Source: Archilochus colubris
Taxonomy: Eukaryota; Chordata; Aves; Apodiformes; Trochilidae
Direction of reading: 5' to 3'
Assembly: GCA_023079485.1 (NCBI GenBank)
Contig: CM041085.1
Coordinates: 95,181,115 to 95,245,114 of the forward strand
Length of the DNA stretch: 64,000 nucleotides
Below are positions 36,311 through 50,800 of this stretch, one piece after another. Every line of letters starts with the position of its first letter. Position 1 is the first letter of the stretch. The notes under the pieces are model-generated. The model did not search any database, was not told where the DNA came from, and worked only from the letters and a program-made list of their open reading frames with translations. The position numbers and the translations under genes were made by a program.

Positions 36311-38046
36311 ACGGAAGGACTTCAATTTATCACATGTATCAGTACTGCTTCAGTTCAGGAACTTTTTCTGAAACTCAGAAATCATAGTGAAAAAGACATT
36401 TTCTGTCTTGTCTAGAGTGGAATATAGCTGTGATATAAAGGTCTATCTAAGAAGGTCTATTTCCTAAATACCTTATCACTTCTGTCAGCCCTTCATGCCT
36501 TTCCCAGTGAGCTGAGCTAGGACAATTGTTGGTCAGTGTAATGGGTCTTCTGGGACCATTCAAGCTGCTGCAACTCCAGCACTGTGCTTCAGATCATTTA
36601 TTCTGAAAGTCATTTTTTCCAGAATCATTTGTGTCTGTAACTATATCAGCCCCTGAAAGCTGAGAAACAAAGTGAAAAAAAAAATATTACAGTTTCTCCA
36701 TGCCAAGAAAGAATTCAGGGTTTCTCCAGGATTTGCACAGCTAAAGATCTTGTCCACTCTCTACAAGAGGCCTGAGACTGTGTAAAACCAACCTAGACTA
36801 TCAAAAGAGAGCTGTAAATCTGCTGCAAAAGGGATGTCAGTTATAGAAAAAAAAAAAGAGCAAAATAAGAAAGTCTGGGAACTGATAGAAAATTATATAA
36901 GTGGATATATCAATAAGAAACAAAAAAATAAAAATCATTTGTCAGTCACTCACATAAAACCGTACACTTCCACATTCTTCCTTTAAAACACATCGTTATA
37001 AAGAGGAAACTGAAGAGTCAGATTCTCAAGGCATGGAAAGCCTTCTAGATACTATACCACTTGTCTTTTTCCCCAATCCACCCATAAAAAAAAAAAAAAA
37101 AAAAAAAAAAGTTTTAAAAAAAGTAAAAATATAAAAATAAAAAATTTAAAAAGTAAAAGGAGTGGAAGATCATGGTTCAACAGTCAAAGTCAAAAAAAGG
37201 CTTGTTTCCCAGCAAGGGTATCTTTTCTTTTTTCTGGCCAGAATTTCACTTGTCTTCTAATATCTTTACCTTGGGAGTTTCATGCAGTGTTTTTAATTAA
37301 CACTGCTATGTAGCTTAATGAAAATAATCAGCCTGTCCTTTATGAAATAACTTTTTGTGAAAACCCTATTACACAAATTCAGAAGTGCTCAGTCTCCATG
37401 CTTTATGATCCCCTCTGAAGATACAGACAGCATAGAAATTCTTCAGAAAGGGCTTTCATCAGGGCTCATTTTAAGAATGACTGCAAGCTATGTACAATTA
37501 CAGATGCTCTCTTTAAAACAGCTAGTTCTGTAAAACACATTTGCCAGAGAAAATAGCTTTATCATTACCAGATAATTTAACACTTACATTTCTTTATTTC
37601 TTTTTATTTAAAAAAAGTATATTTTTATACATCTAGAGCTAGGCACCCTGTCTGGCTATCCCTCTTAATCTCTTGAGTTACACTGAATGACTGAAGCACA
37701 ATTGAAATACAAATTTGGCTCATTAAATTAATTTTTCAGATGGATTAGAAAAATGTCATTTGTAAAAGTAATTTGGATAGAGCCATAAACCATTTTCAAT
37801 TTCTCAAGCCACTCTCTCTTATTTTCCTAATACATTTGTACAACGAACAGTTCATGTCTGAACATGGTTACCATTATAGCAATCTGGCATATACGTTGCT
37901 CTGTCACATCAAAATACAGATTTTTACATGTTTGACTGACAGATAATGTAGTCCTGCCAGAATGCTTCCTGTTTTCAAGGTTACCTAATAGCCCTTTAAA
38001 TTTATGGATAATTTCAGAGAGTAATACTGATACTGTGCAGCTTACT
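36311..38046. other. Intergenic DNA with a long poly-A block
   Basis: No gene recognised. The main landmark is a poly-A run with A-rich flank at 37085-37160. Confidence 0.5.
37085..37160. repeat. Poly-A run of about 25 bases plus A-rich flank
   Basis: An uninterrupted A run is followed by A-rich sequence with scattered T and G. No processed coding sequence was seen upstream, so it is listed as a simple repeat. Confidence 0.88.
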
Positions 38047-38138
38047 GTAGGTGACCCTTCTCTGGTGTTGGGGGGGTTAGACTTGATGATCTTTCGAGGT
38101 CTCTTCCAACCCCTAACTTGATTCTGTGATTCTATAAT
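38047..38138 (+). mobile_element. CR1 LINE 3'-terminal fragment
   Basis: Plus strand: ggttagacttgatgatcttt, then aggtctcttccaaccccta, ending in the tail gattctgtgattctata. Only about 90 bases of the CR1 3' end are present. Confidence 0.88.
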
Positions 38139-38308
38139 ACTCTTGAATAATTTACCCATCACTGCAGCATAGTGATTGAAATAATGCAGTTATTCCTTTA
38201 AAACATTGCAAAAAATTAAGAAGTACAGAAAGAATGGATGATTTCTTTTGCTTTCTCCTCCTCTTCCATGATTAGGGTATGCTTCTGCCATGTTGTGTTG
38301 TATCCCAT

Positions 38309-38372
38309 AGGGCTTAGAACTAGGTGATCTTTTAATGTCCCCTCCAACTCAAACCATTCTATGATTCTATGT
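38309..38372 (+). mobile_element. CR1 LINE 3'-terminal fragment
   Basis: Plus strand: gggcttagaactaggtgatc, then tgtcccctccaactcaaacc, followed by the tail attctatgattctatg. It is a second short CR1 end about 170 bases after the previous one and in the same orientation. Confidence 0.88.
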
Positions 38373-38844
38373 TGTATGATGTGAAAATGCTTCAGTATAT
38401 AATGCAAAGTAACATTGTCTCTATCTAGACAGAAAAAAAATGTCAGCAGGAGAAGAATGAACACACAGTAATTGTGTTTGTGATAATTAAGCTCTGCAGG
38501 GAATCTTCAAATCAGCTCCTTTTACTACTTTTTATTTATCAAAGTAGCACAAAGTTGCTATTGCTGCTGCTCAGTGCAAGCCACTAGATGGGGCGCCAAG
38601 GCAAGAAGTTCTCAGCTCTAAACGCCGGTCCACCCTGAGAAGCTGCATTTCCAGAAGAGAAATACAGTTGAGAGCAAAAAGTAGTCTGAAATGTCAGAAT
38701 CACAGAGGAGTTTAAGAGCTCCAGCTGAATTTGAAACTCAGTTCATAGGGAGAGTTGAATTCTACTAGCACAGAAGGGAAGCATAGACCCTCTACACCCC
38801 AATGTCTGGGACACCTACTCCTTAAAACCTAACATCCTCAAAAA

Positions 38845-39250
38845 TAAATGGAAGAAGGGGTTGCTCAGCCTAGAGAAGAGGAGGCTCTGGGGTGACCTTG
38901 CAGTGACTTTCCAATATCTGAAGGGGTCCTAGAAGAAAGGTGGGGTAGGGCTTTTTGCACAGGTGTGTAGCAACAAGATAAGGACAACGATTAAAACTTG
39001 AAGAGGGGAAGATTTACGTTAGACATTAGGAAAAAAGTCTTTCCTATGAGGGTGGTGAGGTGCTGGCACAGGTTGCCCAAGGAAGCTGCCTCCTCCTGTG
39101 GCTGCCTCCTCCCTGGAAGTGTTCAATGCCAGGTTGGATGGGACCTTGAGCAACCTGGCCTAATGGAAGGTGTCCTTGCCCATGCAGGGGGGTTGGAACT
39201 AAATAACATTTAAGGTCCCTTCCAACCTTAGCCATCCTATGATTCTGTGT
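38845..39250 (+). mobile_element. CR1 LINE 3'UTR copy of about 0.4 kb
   Basis: Plus strand: ttgctcagcctagagaagag, tggcacaggttgcccaagga, ggttggatgggaccttgagc, then ggtcccttccaaccttagcc with tail tcctatgattctgtg. An extra copy of ctgcctcctcc suggests a small internal duplication (about 39087-39112). Non-coding 3'UTR only. Confidence 0.93.
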
Positions 39251-42200
39251 TTCCAACAAGCAGCAGTCCTTGGAGAGCTTTCAGCTATGGCTTTATCTGA
39301 TGGAGATTCAGCCTGTCACAAAAATGCATCAGTTCCCCTGCTCTGTGTAATACAGGAGAAAGGGTCAAGAAACAAGAGTGCCTGCACTGTATTCACTTTG
39401 ACCCACAACTGTTCTTTATTTAATCCATCCAAACTCATCCACAATTGAGGATTTACCATTTTATAGGTGACTGTCCTGCAATGTGGATGTAGACTATTAT
39501 TATACAGCTTATCCCAATTGTACCAAAACTCATTACCATGGGCTATCTTTACTGCCAGTGGAGAAAGCCACTTCAGAAATACAATTCATCTCATTCTGAA
39601 GTAAATATTTAAAATTAGTCCTCCAAGAGCAATTTAGATACAAATATCAAAGTTGCAGAGATCTTAGAGGTGGGCGAAATGGCCCCTGCATCTGCTTCTC
39701 AGAGGAGATGCTTTTTCTTAGCTTTGTGTTTAACAACACATGCAATAGCCTTCTGAATAAAAACATGAGCATTTCTCTCAGATTCATCAGATTTCTAAGG
39801 CAACTTTACAACTTTACATCTATCTGAAACTGTCTGATTCTTTTCTTGGAGCCTCCCACCGCTGAAGTTACAAAACTTCAGCTTTTAACTTAAATGTATT
39901 TGTAACTAGATGTCTTTGTAACTGGAGATACAAAGAGAAACCAGAAAGTGTTAATTGCAAAAGCTTCAAAAGTTTGTTTAGAAAATGGAGTAGGTTATTA
40001 ACATGGTAAATCTCATGCAGGAGGGGGAAACATAAACCTTAAGCCTTGAAGCTAATTATTCCAGGAAAGGTTAGTCACGTTATGGTTAGACAGTGCTGTA
40101 AACTCTCCCACACACACTTCTGTCAGCTCTAATCTCTGTTTCTCTTCTTATGAAAAATAAGGCTTCTGATGTTTACCAGCTTATGGGAACATTAATTTTT
40201 CATATGAGCTCTGCACAGCAGCAAGTGTGGTGAAGGGCACCAGCTGTGCTGGATGAAGATGACTTAAACTTGCTCATGCCAAAATGGTCAACATCCAAGT
40301 CAGAGCTGGCTGAGTTGTTATCCTGTTTATGTCTGCCTGGCCCAGACCCTGGAGGGCCAGAATTCTCCATTCTGAAGACAGAATGAATTGGCTGCTCATA
40401 AACCTAACAGAAGATTCCCAGGCATGGTCATTGTCATCAACACTGTTACAGTATTGGAGTGCTTCTTGGCACGCTATTGGACTAGGACATATGGTACCTT
40501 GCCAAAAAATTCCTTAGTACAGGAAGGATTCAGCCTGAGCAAGGCATCATTGCCCGTGAAGGTTTGGATGTGGTCCTCCTGCTCTGATAGCTAAGATAGC
40601 TTTATAGTGCAGACATGGCCATGCAAGTAGTCCTAGGGCTCAGCCATGATAATCATAACCCTCTTCATTTTTAGTACATGTATATAGCTGGCAAGCCCAG
40701 AATCTGGTAGATTTTAAAATGGAGCACTTGCTGAGAATGTAAAACCTCTAAGCAATATTGGTATTTGCAGTGAGGTCAAGTTGAAAGACATACCCCACAA
40801 CAGTAGTATGGTGGTGAAGCAGCTTGTGCAGATGAAGGCAAGGTCACCAGCAGTTTTGGAAGCCTGCAATTGGAACAGGGGAGAAAAATGTGCTGTAAGA
40901 CACTTGACAAAATTAAAATTAAGGAGTGGTATCATTAATGTGCAAATTGTGGACTCAACTGGAGCAAAGAAACTGGAAGAGATAAAATAGAGTGCTTCTG
41001 AACAGGCAGGCATGGTAAAAGCCATTGGTTGCTGATGCAATTAAGTCTTTCTTAGGAGCTGCACAGGGCAGGTCTAGACTGAGAAATGTTTTCTCTTTCC
41101 TTTACATCTCTTTCAAACCAGACTCACTTCCCATTCAATAATTTAAAGAAGCTGGAAGGAGATCTATACTTCATCCTCATGCATGTTGCAGTTTTTCTTT
41201 GCTGCCTCCTACATTTAATCTGCCACTGTTTTAATCTGCTCACTCCCACTTTCACACAAATCTCCTACAGCTCTGTGTGAGGAAGATATTCCTTCATCAC
41301 CTGCATGTCTCTACTTTGCTGAGGTCACTTTCTCACATGCCAAAAATAGTTCCTTCTCCCCACAGCAACTACTTTCATTACTCACTTAATCAATCAACCC
41401 ATCAGTCAACCAATCATTTTCCATGTTTCTGTTATCCTCCTTAAGGGTTTTTGCTTTTCCAAGTTACTTTTCTCCTGTGCTTTATTAGGCTATAGCTATC
41501 ATTCCAAAACTCAACATGAGAATTAAATAAGAATGTGTGAGCCCCTAAGCTCTCAGACAGTGCCCTCAAGAAGCATAAATCTTTAAAAACATGGAATCCT
41601 TGTTCAATTTATCTAGAAATTACTCATTTTTCCTCTGTGGCCTGAAGACACATCAAAAATGCATGAATTAAATTTAATGAAGTAAGTGTATTTCAGGCAC
41701 TGAGATTTTTAGTAATAAACTGCTGTAGAAACAAGGATGTTGTGCATCCTTAGGTAAGCTAATAGGAATATCACTCCCTTAACTGATTTTTTGTAGTATC
41801 CCACCTGAATCTTTTTTGCTGCTGAGTAAACAAAAAACAATAAAAAAGATTGCTTTTAATAATAAAAAATATTTAATGTAATAATTAAAAAATTTATTTT
41901 AATATAAATATCCTTAAAGATTTCTTGTTGTACTTCCTAAACAAGGAAAACAATGGATCATAATCTTTAATAGCCCATTTTTACATAATGGAAGACTTCT
42001 CATATTCCCTATCCAGAGTTGCGTTTTCTAGATTAAACATAGTGCTCTGAAACTTTATTCATTTCCTAAACTTCGTGTTCCCTTTGCTGCCCTCTGAATT
42101 CTGTCCAGGGAGTCCACATTTCCAGTCAAGGACAGTGCCTGAAAGTGGGTGCACTATTTCACTATTTCAGCCAGTCTCACCACTGCCAATAAAAGAGGTG

Positions 42201-44788
42201 TAATTAATCCCTATTTCACAAATAATGCTGCTGTTCAGACTTTTTCTTAAAATGGCAATTATTTTTTTTTCTTTTTTTGATACAAAACCAATCCACAGTA
42301 TAACCCAATATCCTTTGCTTTCCAACACTACCCCAAGGAACTCTGTGGGATTCTGTCACCTGGGCATCTGTTCCCTACCTCCACATTTAATTTCTCATCC
42401 ACAAGAGCATCATTTTGTGCTATTTCTTACTTTTGCTTAAGGTATGAGGGAAATGTCCTGCTTTTTACTGCACTTAGGAATAACCTGCAATTTTCATGCC
42501 TTGTTTCAGGCCCTTTGCTTTTTGCAGTATCTATTCACTGCATGATTCCATCTCCAGAAGATGATGCATGCTTTGGCCCTTTTCATGATAAAACAGTTCT
42601 GAAGAGCAAACTCATCCTTGCTCTCGTAAGTTAGCCACTGCATATGGGAAGAAAGGCACACTCAGCCTCCATGCGAGTGACACAGAAGGAAAAATCTGAA
42701 AAAGAAACATGAGGAAACTGATACACTTGTTACTATAAGACAGAGACAAACATGAGACAGACCAAAAGGTTAAAGCAGACATATATAAGGTGTCCAGGAT
42801 CTTGTGCAGGAAGCTGACACTATAGAGCATTAAAAATTAAAAAAAAAAATAAAGAAAACTTATTTCAAGTATCATAGTCTAAGCACTTCAGGAATGGAAT
42901 GGAAAAGTAGCCTTTCATTATGTCCAGGAGATAAACAACTTTGTTCTGGTGAACTCAATGAAGAAAACTCAAAATGTCCTGCAATTTCCAATACATTTTC
43001 AAAGCCATTCTGAATGAGAAGAAAGGTAAAGACAAGGCATTTCATTCACTTCTAACCTGTTACAGCAAAGTCCTCCAGAAAAGACATATTTTTAATATTT
43101 CTATCAACCATTAAATGGGATTTTCTCCCTGACATATTTCTCTTTCTGTGCTTGTTTGCAGATATGGCACCAGTGTGGCACTGACATATGCTTGGTATCC
43201 ACAAAACATAATCCCACTGGGCCCAGTAGGTGAAATTCAGTCCCATTATTGTAAAAAAAATGTGTTCTTCATCGAGTCTCCTGAGTTCAGCATTTCACCA
43301 ATAAGCCTATGTTAGTACAAACAGTTGAGGTAAGCACAAGACTTTACTGATACAGCAGCTATTTCGGTTAAGGTTTGATGCTATTTCACATGTATTTAGG
43401 ACAAAAAATAATGCATGTGTACAGTACTGTACAATATTCCCTAAATGCTGTTAAAGCTATTGTAATGCATAAAAATTAACAAAGTGACACAGAACAATGA
43501 CTTCAATGAATCAGTTATGGTTTTCAAGAGTCACTGTATTTTATGTAAACTGGAACGACCTCTTTGAACAGCAGAGGACATTTAGTTAGCCCAATTTGTC
43601 CCTTGAATGGTATCCAGAGGGAAGAACAGTGGGAACAGAAAGGAAACTCAGCCTGGGGATGGGCAGAGAGAAAGGCCCTTTTGTGCAGCAGCAGAGGCAG
43701 GATTCCACACGCTCACTTTCACACACGGACAAAGGAGGAAGGGGGGACATTTATCTCTTCTGGTTTTTCTAATTTTTTCCCAAGGTCTGCAGGATGAAAT
43801 CTCTCCCAGACAAGTTGTCAGCAAGAATGAAGCATCCTGTATGCAGCGGCCCAGCCTGGGAGATTAGCAATATCACTTACCACAAACCCAATGTAGCAAG
43901 AGAAACCGGTGTGAAAGGAAGCAGCAGAGGTCTGAGAATTGTGTGAGAAAATAATAAATACAGCTGCTGTTTTAATCAGTGCACCAAGTTTCCTACAATG
44001 AGCTTGATTCACAACACTGCTGTGCCAATATGGGATGCCAGAGGAACTCACAGTACTCAGTGGGGAAGCTGGGGTGAATAAAGCTGAAGTCAACCTTGCA
44101 AAGCAACATTAAATATAAGTCTAATCCTGCACACCACACTGTGTTGCTGATGCACTTTGACTTCACCTGTTAAGCAAGACAGGTACATAGAAGTAACTGG
44201 GCTTCTCTGCTAAGAGGAATGCAAACTAGAAGATTGGAGAGTTGGCAAGAGACATCACTGCCCTCATGGATAGTGGCCCACAAAGGAGCAAGAACCAACC
44301 GTGTTTGGGTTTTATCAGTGATCCTGGGGCTTTCCAGCCTTCTGCATTAAAACTCTGCTCTATAAGCCATACTGAGAGCAGGAACCAGTCTGAACCTGTC
44401 TACAGTAAACTGCAGTCCCCAGCAACTTCTTGTGTCCCATCTCTCATGCCCTATATCTTTCAGCATCATCTCACTGTTGTGACAAAAGAGGATGACACTG
44501 CCCTCAGACTGGAGGGTCTAGGACAATGTGGTTTGAAACTTCTTAAAGTCCGAAAGGAGCTTAGTGGCAACACTACTAAGAAAGGGTATGGCAGCACAAC
44601 TGCAAGATTTTAAATGGACAAAGTCTGTCTCACAATGAAAACAAATCATTTCAAGCAGCCAATAGAAAGTATGAATGTGCCCTGTAAATCCCAGAGAGCT
44701 CAAGTACTTCTGTTACAGAGAGAGACAAGATATGGGACAAACCCCAGTTGTGTGCTCATTGCTGCTGCTGTGAGTATAGCAACCACTG
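39251..44788. other. Intergenic DNA without recognised genes
   Basis: About 5.5 kb of AT-rich sequence. Only short open frames occur and none is assignable; no repeats beyond short A/T runs were recognised. Confidence 0.5.
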
Positions 44789-44848
44789 TGATGATCTTAA
44801 GGGCCTTTTCCAACCCAAGTGATTCAATTATTCTATGATTCTATGAAA
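44789..44848 (+). mobile_element. CR1 LINE 3'-terminal fragment
   Basis: Plus strand: tgatcttaagggccttttcc, then aacccaagtgattca with tail attctatgattctatg. Only the last 60 or so bases of a CR1 element are present. Confidence 0.8.
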
Positions 44849-47800
44849 CTCATAAATCAGCATCAGCTTCTTTTCCAGGCACACTCAAACTACTTATCTC
44901 TTCTGTATTGCAAACTGAGTCTAAGTGCCCTGAGTATGTAAATTCTGCATTGGGAACAGCTGAAAAAGTAAAACACTATCACACAGCTCCACATTTGAAC
45001 TGTGGCATCCAAGTCCATAGGCCTACCATACATACAGGCTCTCATTCAGTCAGACATCTTAGAACTTTCTTTTTGGGTCAGGTTCTGTACAAAATGCATA
45101 GAGAGATGTCCTGTGTGTCAGAGGCAACTTGTCAGAGCTTTAGTGTAAATAAGGGGAAAAAAATTTATAACATTTCTTTGCCCAGGGAAATGTAAGCTCT
45201 TATCACCATAACCCCATGATATAACCAGCAGTCTAGAAGTTTTTCTAGATGTCTTTCTCAGTCTATTCTCTGCAGATTCCTGCATGTGGCATAAAAAAAC
45301 GAAACATCTGATGGCCCTTCACACAGAAATAACTCTACAGCCTAGTTTGGAGAGTAGTAATTGGGAAAGGAGCGCAGTGCGCTCTCTGTCAGCTTTTAGT
45401 GACTCCTTCAGGATCTTCTAAAAACTGTCTGGAGTACTGGCATATCCAAACATTTTGATGACTTAAAACTAAAGTTTTGTTCATGCAAGCTTCCTTTTTA
45501 ACTCTACCTTGAATCCTTCCTGATTGAAATGTAACTTATCTTGGCAGAAAACATCATCCTCATAACGTAAGCATTGCAGATTTTGCATGCCACAGAGAAA
45601 TGCAGCCTTCTGTAGAAGTGGGTGCTCTCAAAATTACTATGAAAACTTATCTGCTTTAGATACAGCTCAGAGAGTGGAAACAGTGTGGAGAGCTGTAACA
45701 AGGTCCATGAATCGAGATCTCTTTTACCATACAATTGAAAAAGCCCCCACAGCCAATGTCTCTGCTGCTACAACCCCCTGCCCCTCCTCCCTGCCTGCTG
45801 CCCTTGGTCTGTCCTGCCCGCTGGGAGCAGTGCTCCAGGCAGCTAAATGAAACCATGAGGAATAAACCAGGGGGAAGAGCAGACTACAGCTCACAGCCCC
45901 TCTCCCTGCTCATTTCAGGCTGCTGGAGAGACAGCCCTGGTGGAACCAGGGGTATCTGGTAACTAATTTCAGCTCTGGATTTAAGCACTTTGGATAGACT
46001 GGAGGTGGAGACTGGACAGGTTTGACACTCTCCTCCCACACAGCTTGTACTGTCTGCATGTTATGCCATCAGTGTTTCTACATTTAGATTAAGCCTGCTA
46101 TGGATAAAACTCAATACTATTTTGGATACCCAGGGAGAACAATTCTGTTTTGCCATGGCATTCAAAATTACAGACTCTTTTAAAATCTTCAAAATGGTGA
46201 AAAAACAAAACAAAACAAACATTTACATTTTCATAAGCATTTCAGTCTCTCATCCCCTATTCTGATCTGAAACCACAAAATACAAATGGTGTCTTCTTCT
46301 GATGCAGCAGCTGACATCAAGGCAATGTGATAGGCAACAGCAAATCAAATATGTGATCCAGGGGAGGCATCTGAGCAGGAACTGAGCACAGCTCTCAGAC
46401 ATTCAAACCTTCCCTCCCTCACTCTCAAGCCATTTCTTTGCTTATGCTAGGAACTGGATGGCAAAGAAAACCAAAGCCTGGGTGTGGGAACAGGCCTCCT
46501 GTCTGAGCAAAGTTCTTATCTTCCCTCGATGCTTTTGCTCCAGTCATGTCTCATCTACCATGAGAGATCATTATCCCCCCCTGCCTGTCCCAGCACTTCT
46601 GCACTGCTACCATCACCTAATTGTTTGTCACTTGAATTCACATGTTCATGCACATTTTGTCTCTTTGGCTTTACTATTGCTTCCTTCATTTATATTTATA
46701 TGCCACCTACTAGCAGTAAGATAATAGTTTCGTTTCCCTCTGTAACAGGCAATTTATTTCTGGAATAACTTGATTTTTAAACAGTTGGAGAAACATTTGT
46801 CAGAAGACTGAAAATATTGTTTTCTTTATCCTGTGATTTTTTTGGCTGATTTTTACCCTCTTTTATTCTATCTTTAATCCAATTCCACTAATGCTTGCAA
46901 CGGTAAGATAGACAACCTAACTACAATACTGCCACCAGCATTTTAAGTTCTGTCTCACATGAATCTCTTTGAGCTGGGTTAGCAAGCAAGCACAGTATGT
47001 ACAATTCCAGTGGTCCACTTGGAGCTCTCTGGGTTGGATAGAAATTTTGCTATTTCATAATTCAAACAGTGATTGTAACCATGGGATATTTTATTTTAAA
47101 ATATCTTGGAAGTATGTGCAGTCACTGTCACCTAGGAGATGCTGGATGAGTAGGAGTTTAGCCACAGATGATTTTGAAAAGTCATATTTTGCAGGGTGAA
47201 TCAACTGAACCTTTCTTCAGCTGGGAAGCTGCCCACGCAACTATTGCAAAATAAAATATTAGAAATAATTTCTCCTGAAAATGTAGCTGTTCACAACTAT
47301 GCTCACACTGGGCACTTAAAAAAAGAGTAGTAAAAGGAGCTGGATAAAAGCAAAAAAGAGAACAGTGTAAGATGAAGAAGTAACACAGAGGCGAGGGAAA
47401 TTACTGACATCCCAGTTACTTAACACCAGAAGTGAAATTTTTGGTCCTTAAATATAATCATGTAAGCTATTACCATTGGTGCTGTGCCCATAAAAACTCC
47501 AGTGAATACAACAGAAAGAGAAGTGTCTCCTGTGTGTAGTCTGCTCAGATACAAACGCTTGAGAGGGGGAAAAAGGTAACAAGTGTTATTATAACCTTAA
47601 AAACACTTCATATGAACAGTGTCTTGCTTTTCCAAATAGAATAAAAAGGTGGAGAAAAACCAGAGCCTGTAGGCTTAGCATTGTGTATAAACACAAACAT
47701 TGCCCTGCAGACAGATCTTTGTCTACTGCCCCTTAATTAAAGGAACTGTCCGGGAGTTTTCTTAGATCAAAGAGAGAAACAAAGTAAAAGAAAACTGTAC

Positions 47801-50800
47801 CGGGAGAGAGAAAACAATATGGTCTTTGTTTCAGTCATGAAACCCACTGGAGGAACTGCTGTTTTACTGCAGAGCCACAGGCCTTTTCTATTTACAAATT
47901 CAAAGCCCAGTGCAAAACTTTCGAAGATTCTTGCGCCAGGTTCTGTTTCCAATTATCTGCATGCTGTGTGGTTTCTTAAGTGGGGTTTCTGCTGAAACCC
48001 TAATCAGTCTAAAGTAAGTAATATCCACAAATTCTGGCTTGGATCAACAGGCTATGCTCCATGTCTCTGGCAGCCCCATCCTGCCTGCAGGAAAATGCCT
48101 TTTTTACTATCAAAAGAACCCAGCTAAGCTTAGATATATTTGGCTTTAATTTAGATATAGGCCAGCTACCCAAGAGAAAACCGGCAAGTAGATGTAAGGG
48201 TAAGTGATAATAAGTATTCTTTCACAAACACCTCTTTGTGGGTTTTCCCTCCTCCCAAACAGTTTGCAATGGTGAATGCAAGAGGTTACACATGATGTTT
48301 GAGTACCCAGAAGCAACAGTTGGATGTGTTTGCTAAAAAAACAACATTTATGGAGGATGTCCAGCTTAGGGACATCTGAGTTTCCAGTTTTGAAAGGAAG
48401 GTATATGCAGAAGGACTGCAGGAAGCAGCTCCTTCAGTTCAGTAAGCAGGCTGCTCCCTTGAAATAGAGCAGCTAGTCTGGATGAGGACAGAGTTGCCAC
48501 ATTGCCAAGGGGAACTGGTGAGCGTTGTCACATAGTCTATTTTGACATTTTAAACCAGAAATTCTTTGGTAATCACCAGCTAGCTGGCAGAAACCAGAAC
48601 CAACTGTTTAGTGAACTACAGCACCAAAACCATTTAAAGTGTTGGCAGAGGGATGAGTAGTGCATTTTATACAATCTTAGATCCTTCCATCTATGCATAG
48701 GAAGACATTGGCAAGAGTGACCCAGCAAGCAAAACTTTGGGAAGCACGAATCAGCTTCTGTTGTTCTGTGGACTTCACATGTCTGGGTGTGCAGCCTTTA
48801 AAAGAACCTAGCAAGTCTAATAAAAACTAAGCCCTTTCCAGTGAATACATTTAGCGGTTCTTTCCCTCAAACATTGGGGGATACCACTTTGTTACGCTTC
48901 ATTTTTTATTTATATAACAGAATTCAAAATTCTCTGTCTATATTCTGTCTATTCAAAATTCAAGTCTATAAACTTAGAAACTCCAGTGCTGTAGTTAGAT
49001 TTTACCCTTGTAGGACTTCATCTAGAAGACAAATAAATTGAGGTCTCACCTGTTTGAATTCACACAAAGGATTCTAATAACCCGATCAGTGTCCTCGACT
49101 GATAGTTAAACCTTAATTATAAGCAGACTGTGAAGTATTTAACATCATTTCAAATAAAGGGAGCTGAGAAGAGACTAAGAGGAAAATCTCCACCTTTTCA
49201 TCCCCCTGGTCTCCAGCCAGGTCCTTCTTTAAGTATAAAATACATGAAGGTAGAGGAATAGTCACAGCAGCTGTATTACCATCCCTGAACTTTGTATGTC
49301 CTTGTGTTAACTCACCTGATTCCTCCACTGCAGACATTTTCTGTGCATGGACAGGAAGGCAGACATCCCACTGCCTTTTCAGAGCCCAGGAGAGTCCTGG
49401 CAAAAGGTACTGCAAAATGTCACAAATAGGCACCAAAGTAGGAACAGTTTCACTCAATCTTTTTTAATCTGTTCAGCTCCACAGGATGAAAATATTCTGT
49501 TCACATGAAGCAAACATTGTGAAAAACAAAACAGTAAAATACTGCAGTCTGCACTCTGAGCCAATGTTCCCATAGTGCTTCACTGATGAAAACATGAATT
49601 TCCAATACCTGATGAGATGAATCATTTTTCTCTCCCTCCTCACCCCCATGTTCATCTTCAGAGAAAACTGACAATTACACAGCTTTTCCCCAGTAAAAAT
49701 TTCCCCCAGTAGATTATGGCAAAACCAGAAATAAAAATAGGTCCTCCAAAAGCCTGTATTTTCTATTGCAAGAGCAGCAGAAGCTAACCATAATTCTGTT
49801 GTTCAGTCAGTGCTCATACAATTATCTGTCTTTTTCTGCTTTAGACTGAGCATATGCTAGCATATGTAGGAGTCAGAAAAACTTCAGCTGGGAACTGTCT
49901 CCCAGGTAATCTGTACCCACAATTTCTTTTTGCTGACACAAGACTCCTTTGGCTCTCCACAGCCTCATCCCCCTCAGCTGCCATCAGCCATGGCACAGAC
50001 ACGTGAGGAGTCCCTGTGTGGCTCTTGATGCTGCAGTACTTCAACTAGTGGGGCTCATTTGCCTTTTTTAGTTCCCTGAGAGAGAAGGACAAGTTCTAAA
50101 AAGTGAATGTATTGCCTGGATCCCTTCAGATTTGAATGTGCATGAGAGAAGCCTACAGCATGTTCCAGCTGCTTCAAATACGGTAGCAACATCAGGAGCA
50201 GCCAGTCCAAATACTGATTTTTTCACTGCCCTTTAAAAAATAACTTCTTTTACAAGTTCCTTTTTACCACATGTAAGCTGAGCTATTTTCTTGGCTCTCA
50301 GGGATAAGCAAACCTTGTAATTTGACTAAGAGGAAGGCTGGAACTGCGCTTTCCCTGGAGATATATGAAGGAGTAACAACCCAGCCACTGCACCTCGCTT
50401 GTTCTTGGGAATGGGAATATACAGCTCCACTCCTTCCTGCAGGCACTGAGCCAGGCAGTCTGGTCAGGAAAGCAGCAGGAGCCACAACCACTTCTCTCCC
50501 CCATGTCCTTCCAGTTGCTGCTTGCAACAGAGAGTATCAGGTGAGCAGCTTCCTCTCCTTGGCTGGTGGCACAATGCCCTTTCCTAGACTGGGCTAAAAG
50601 CAAGTGGTAGGTGTATGTAGTGGCACAAATGCTGAAATACACCTCTACACTGACAACCTCCTTGAAAAGTCTGAGGTAGCAATGGCAGCAAATGCACTGA
50701 GTTAAATGGCAGGCAGTGCTCCTTGTCTTAATGCATCTGTCAGCTGAATAAGGGACAGCAAATGCTTGAGGGGGGCCAGGATTTTCAAACACATACACAT

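Noticed and set aside
35856..36371. 171-codon plus-strand open frame
   Set aside because: It falls within the LTR-like repeat and has no retroviral or cellular domain; its repetitive Ser/Pro/Leu content reflects the repeat.
37085..37160. Poly-A run considered as a processed-pseudogene tail
   Set aside because: No coding-like sequence or target-site duplication was seen on its 5' side.
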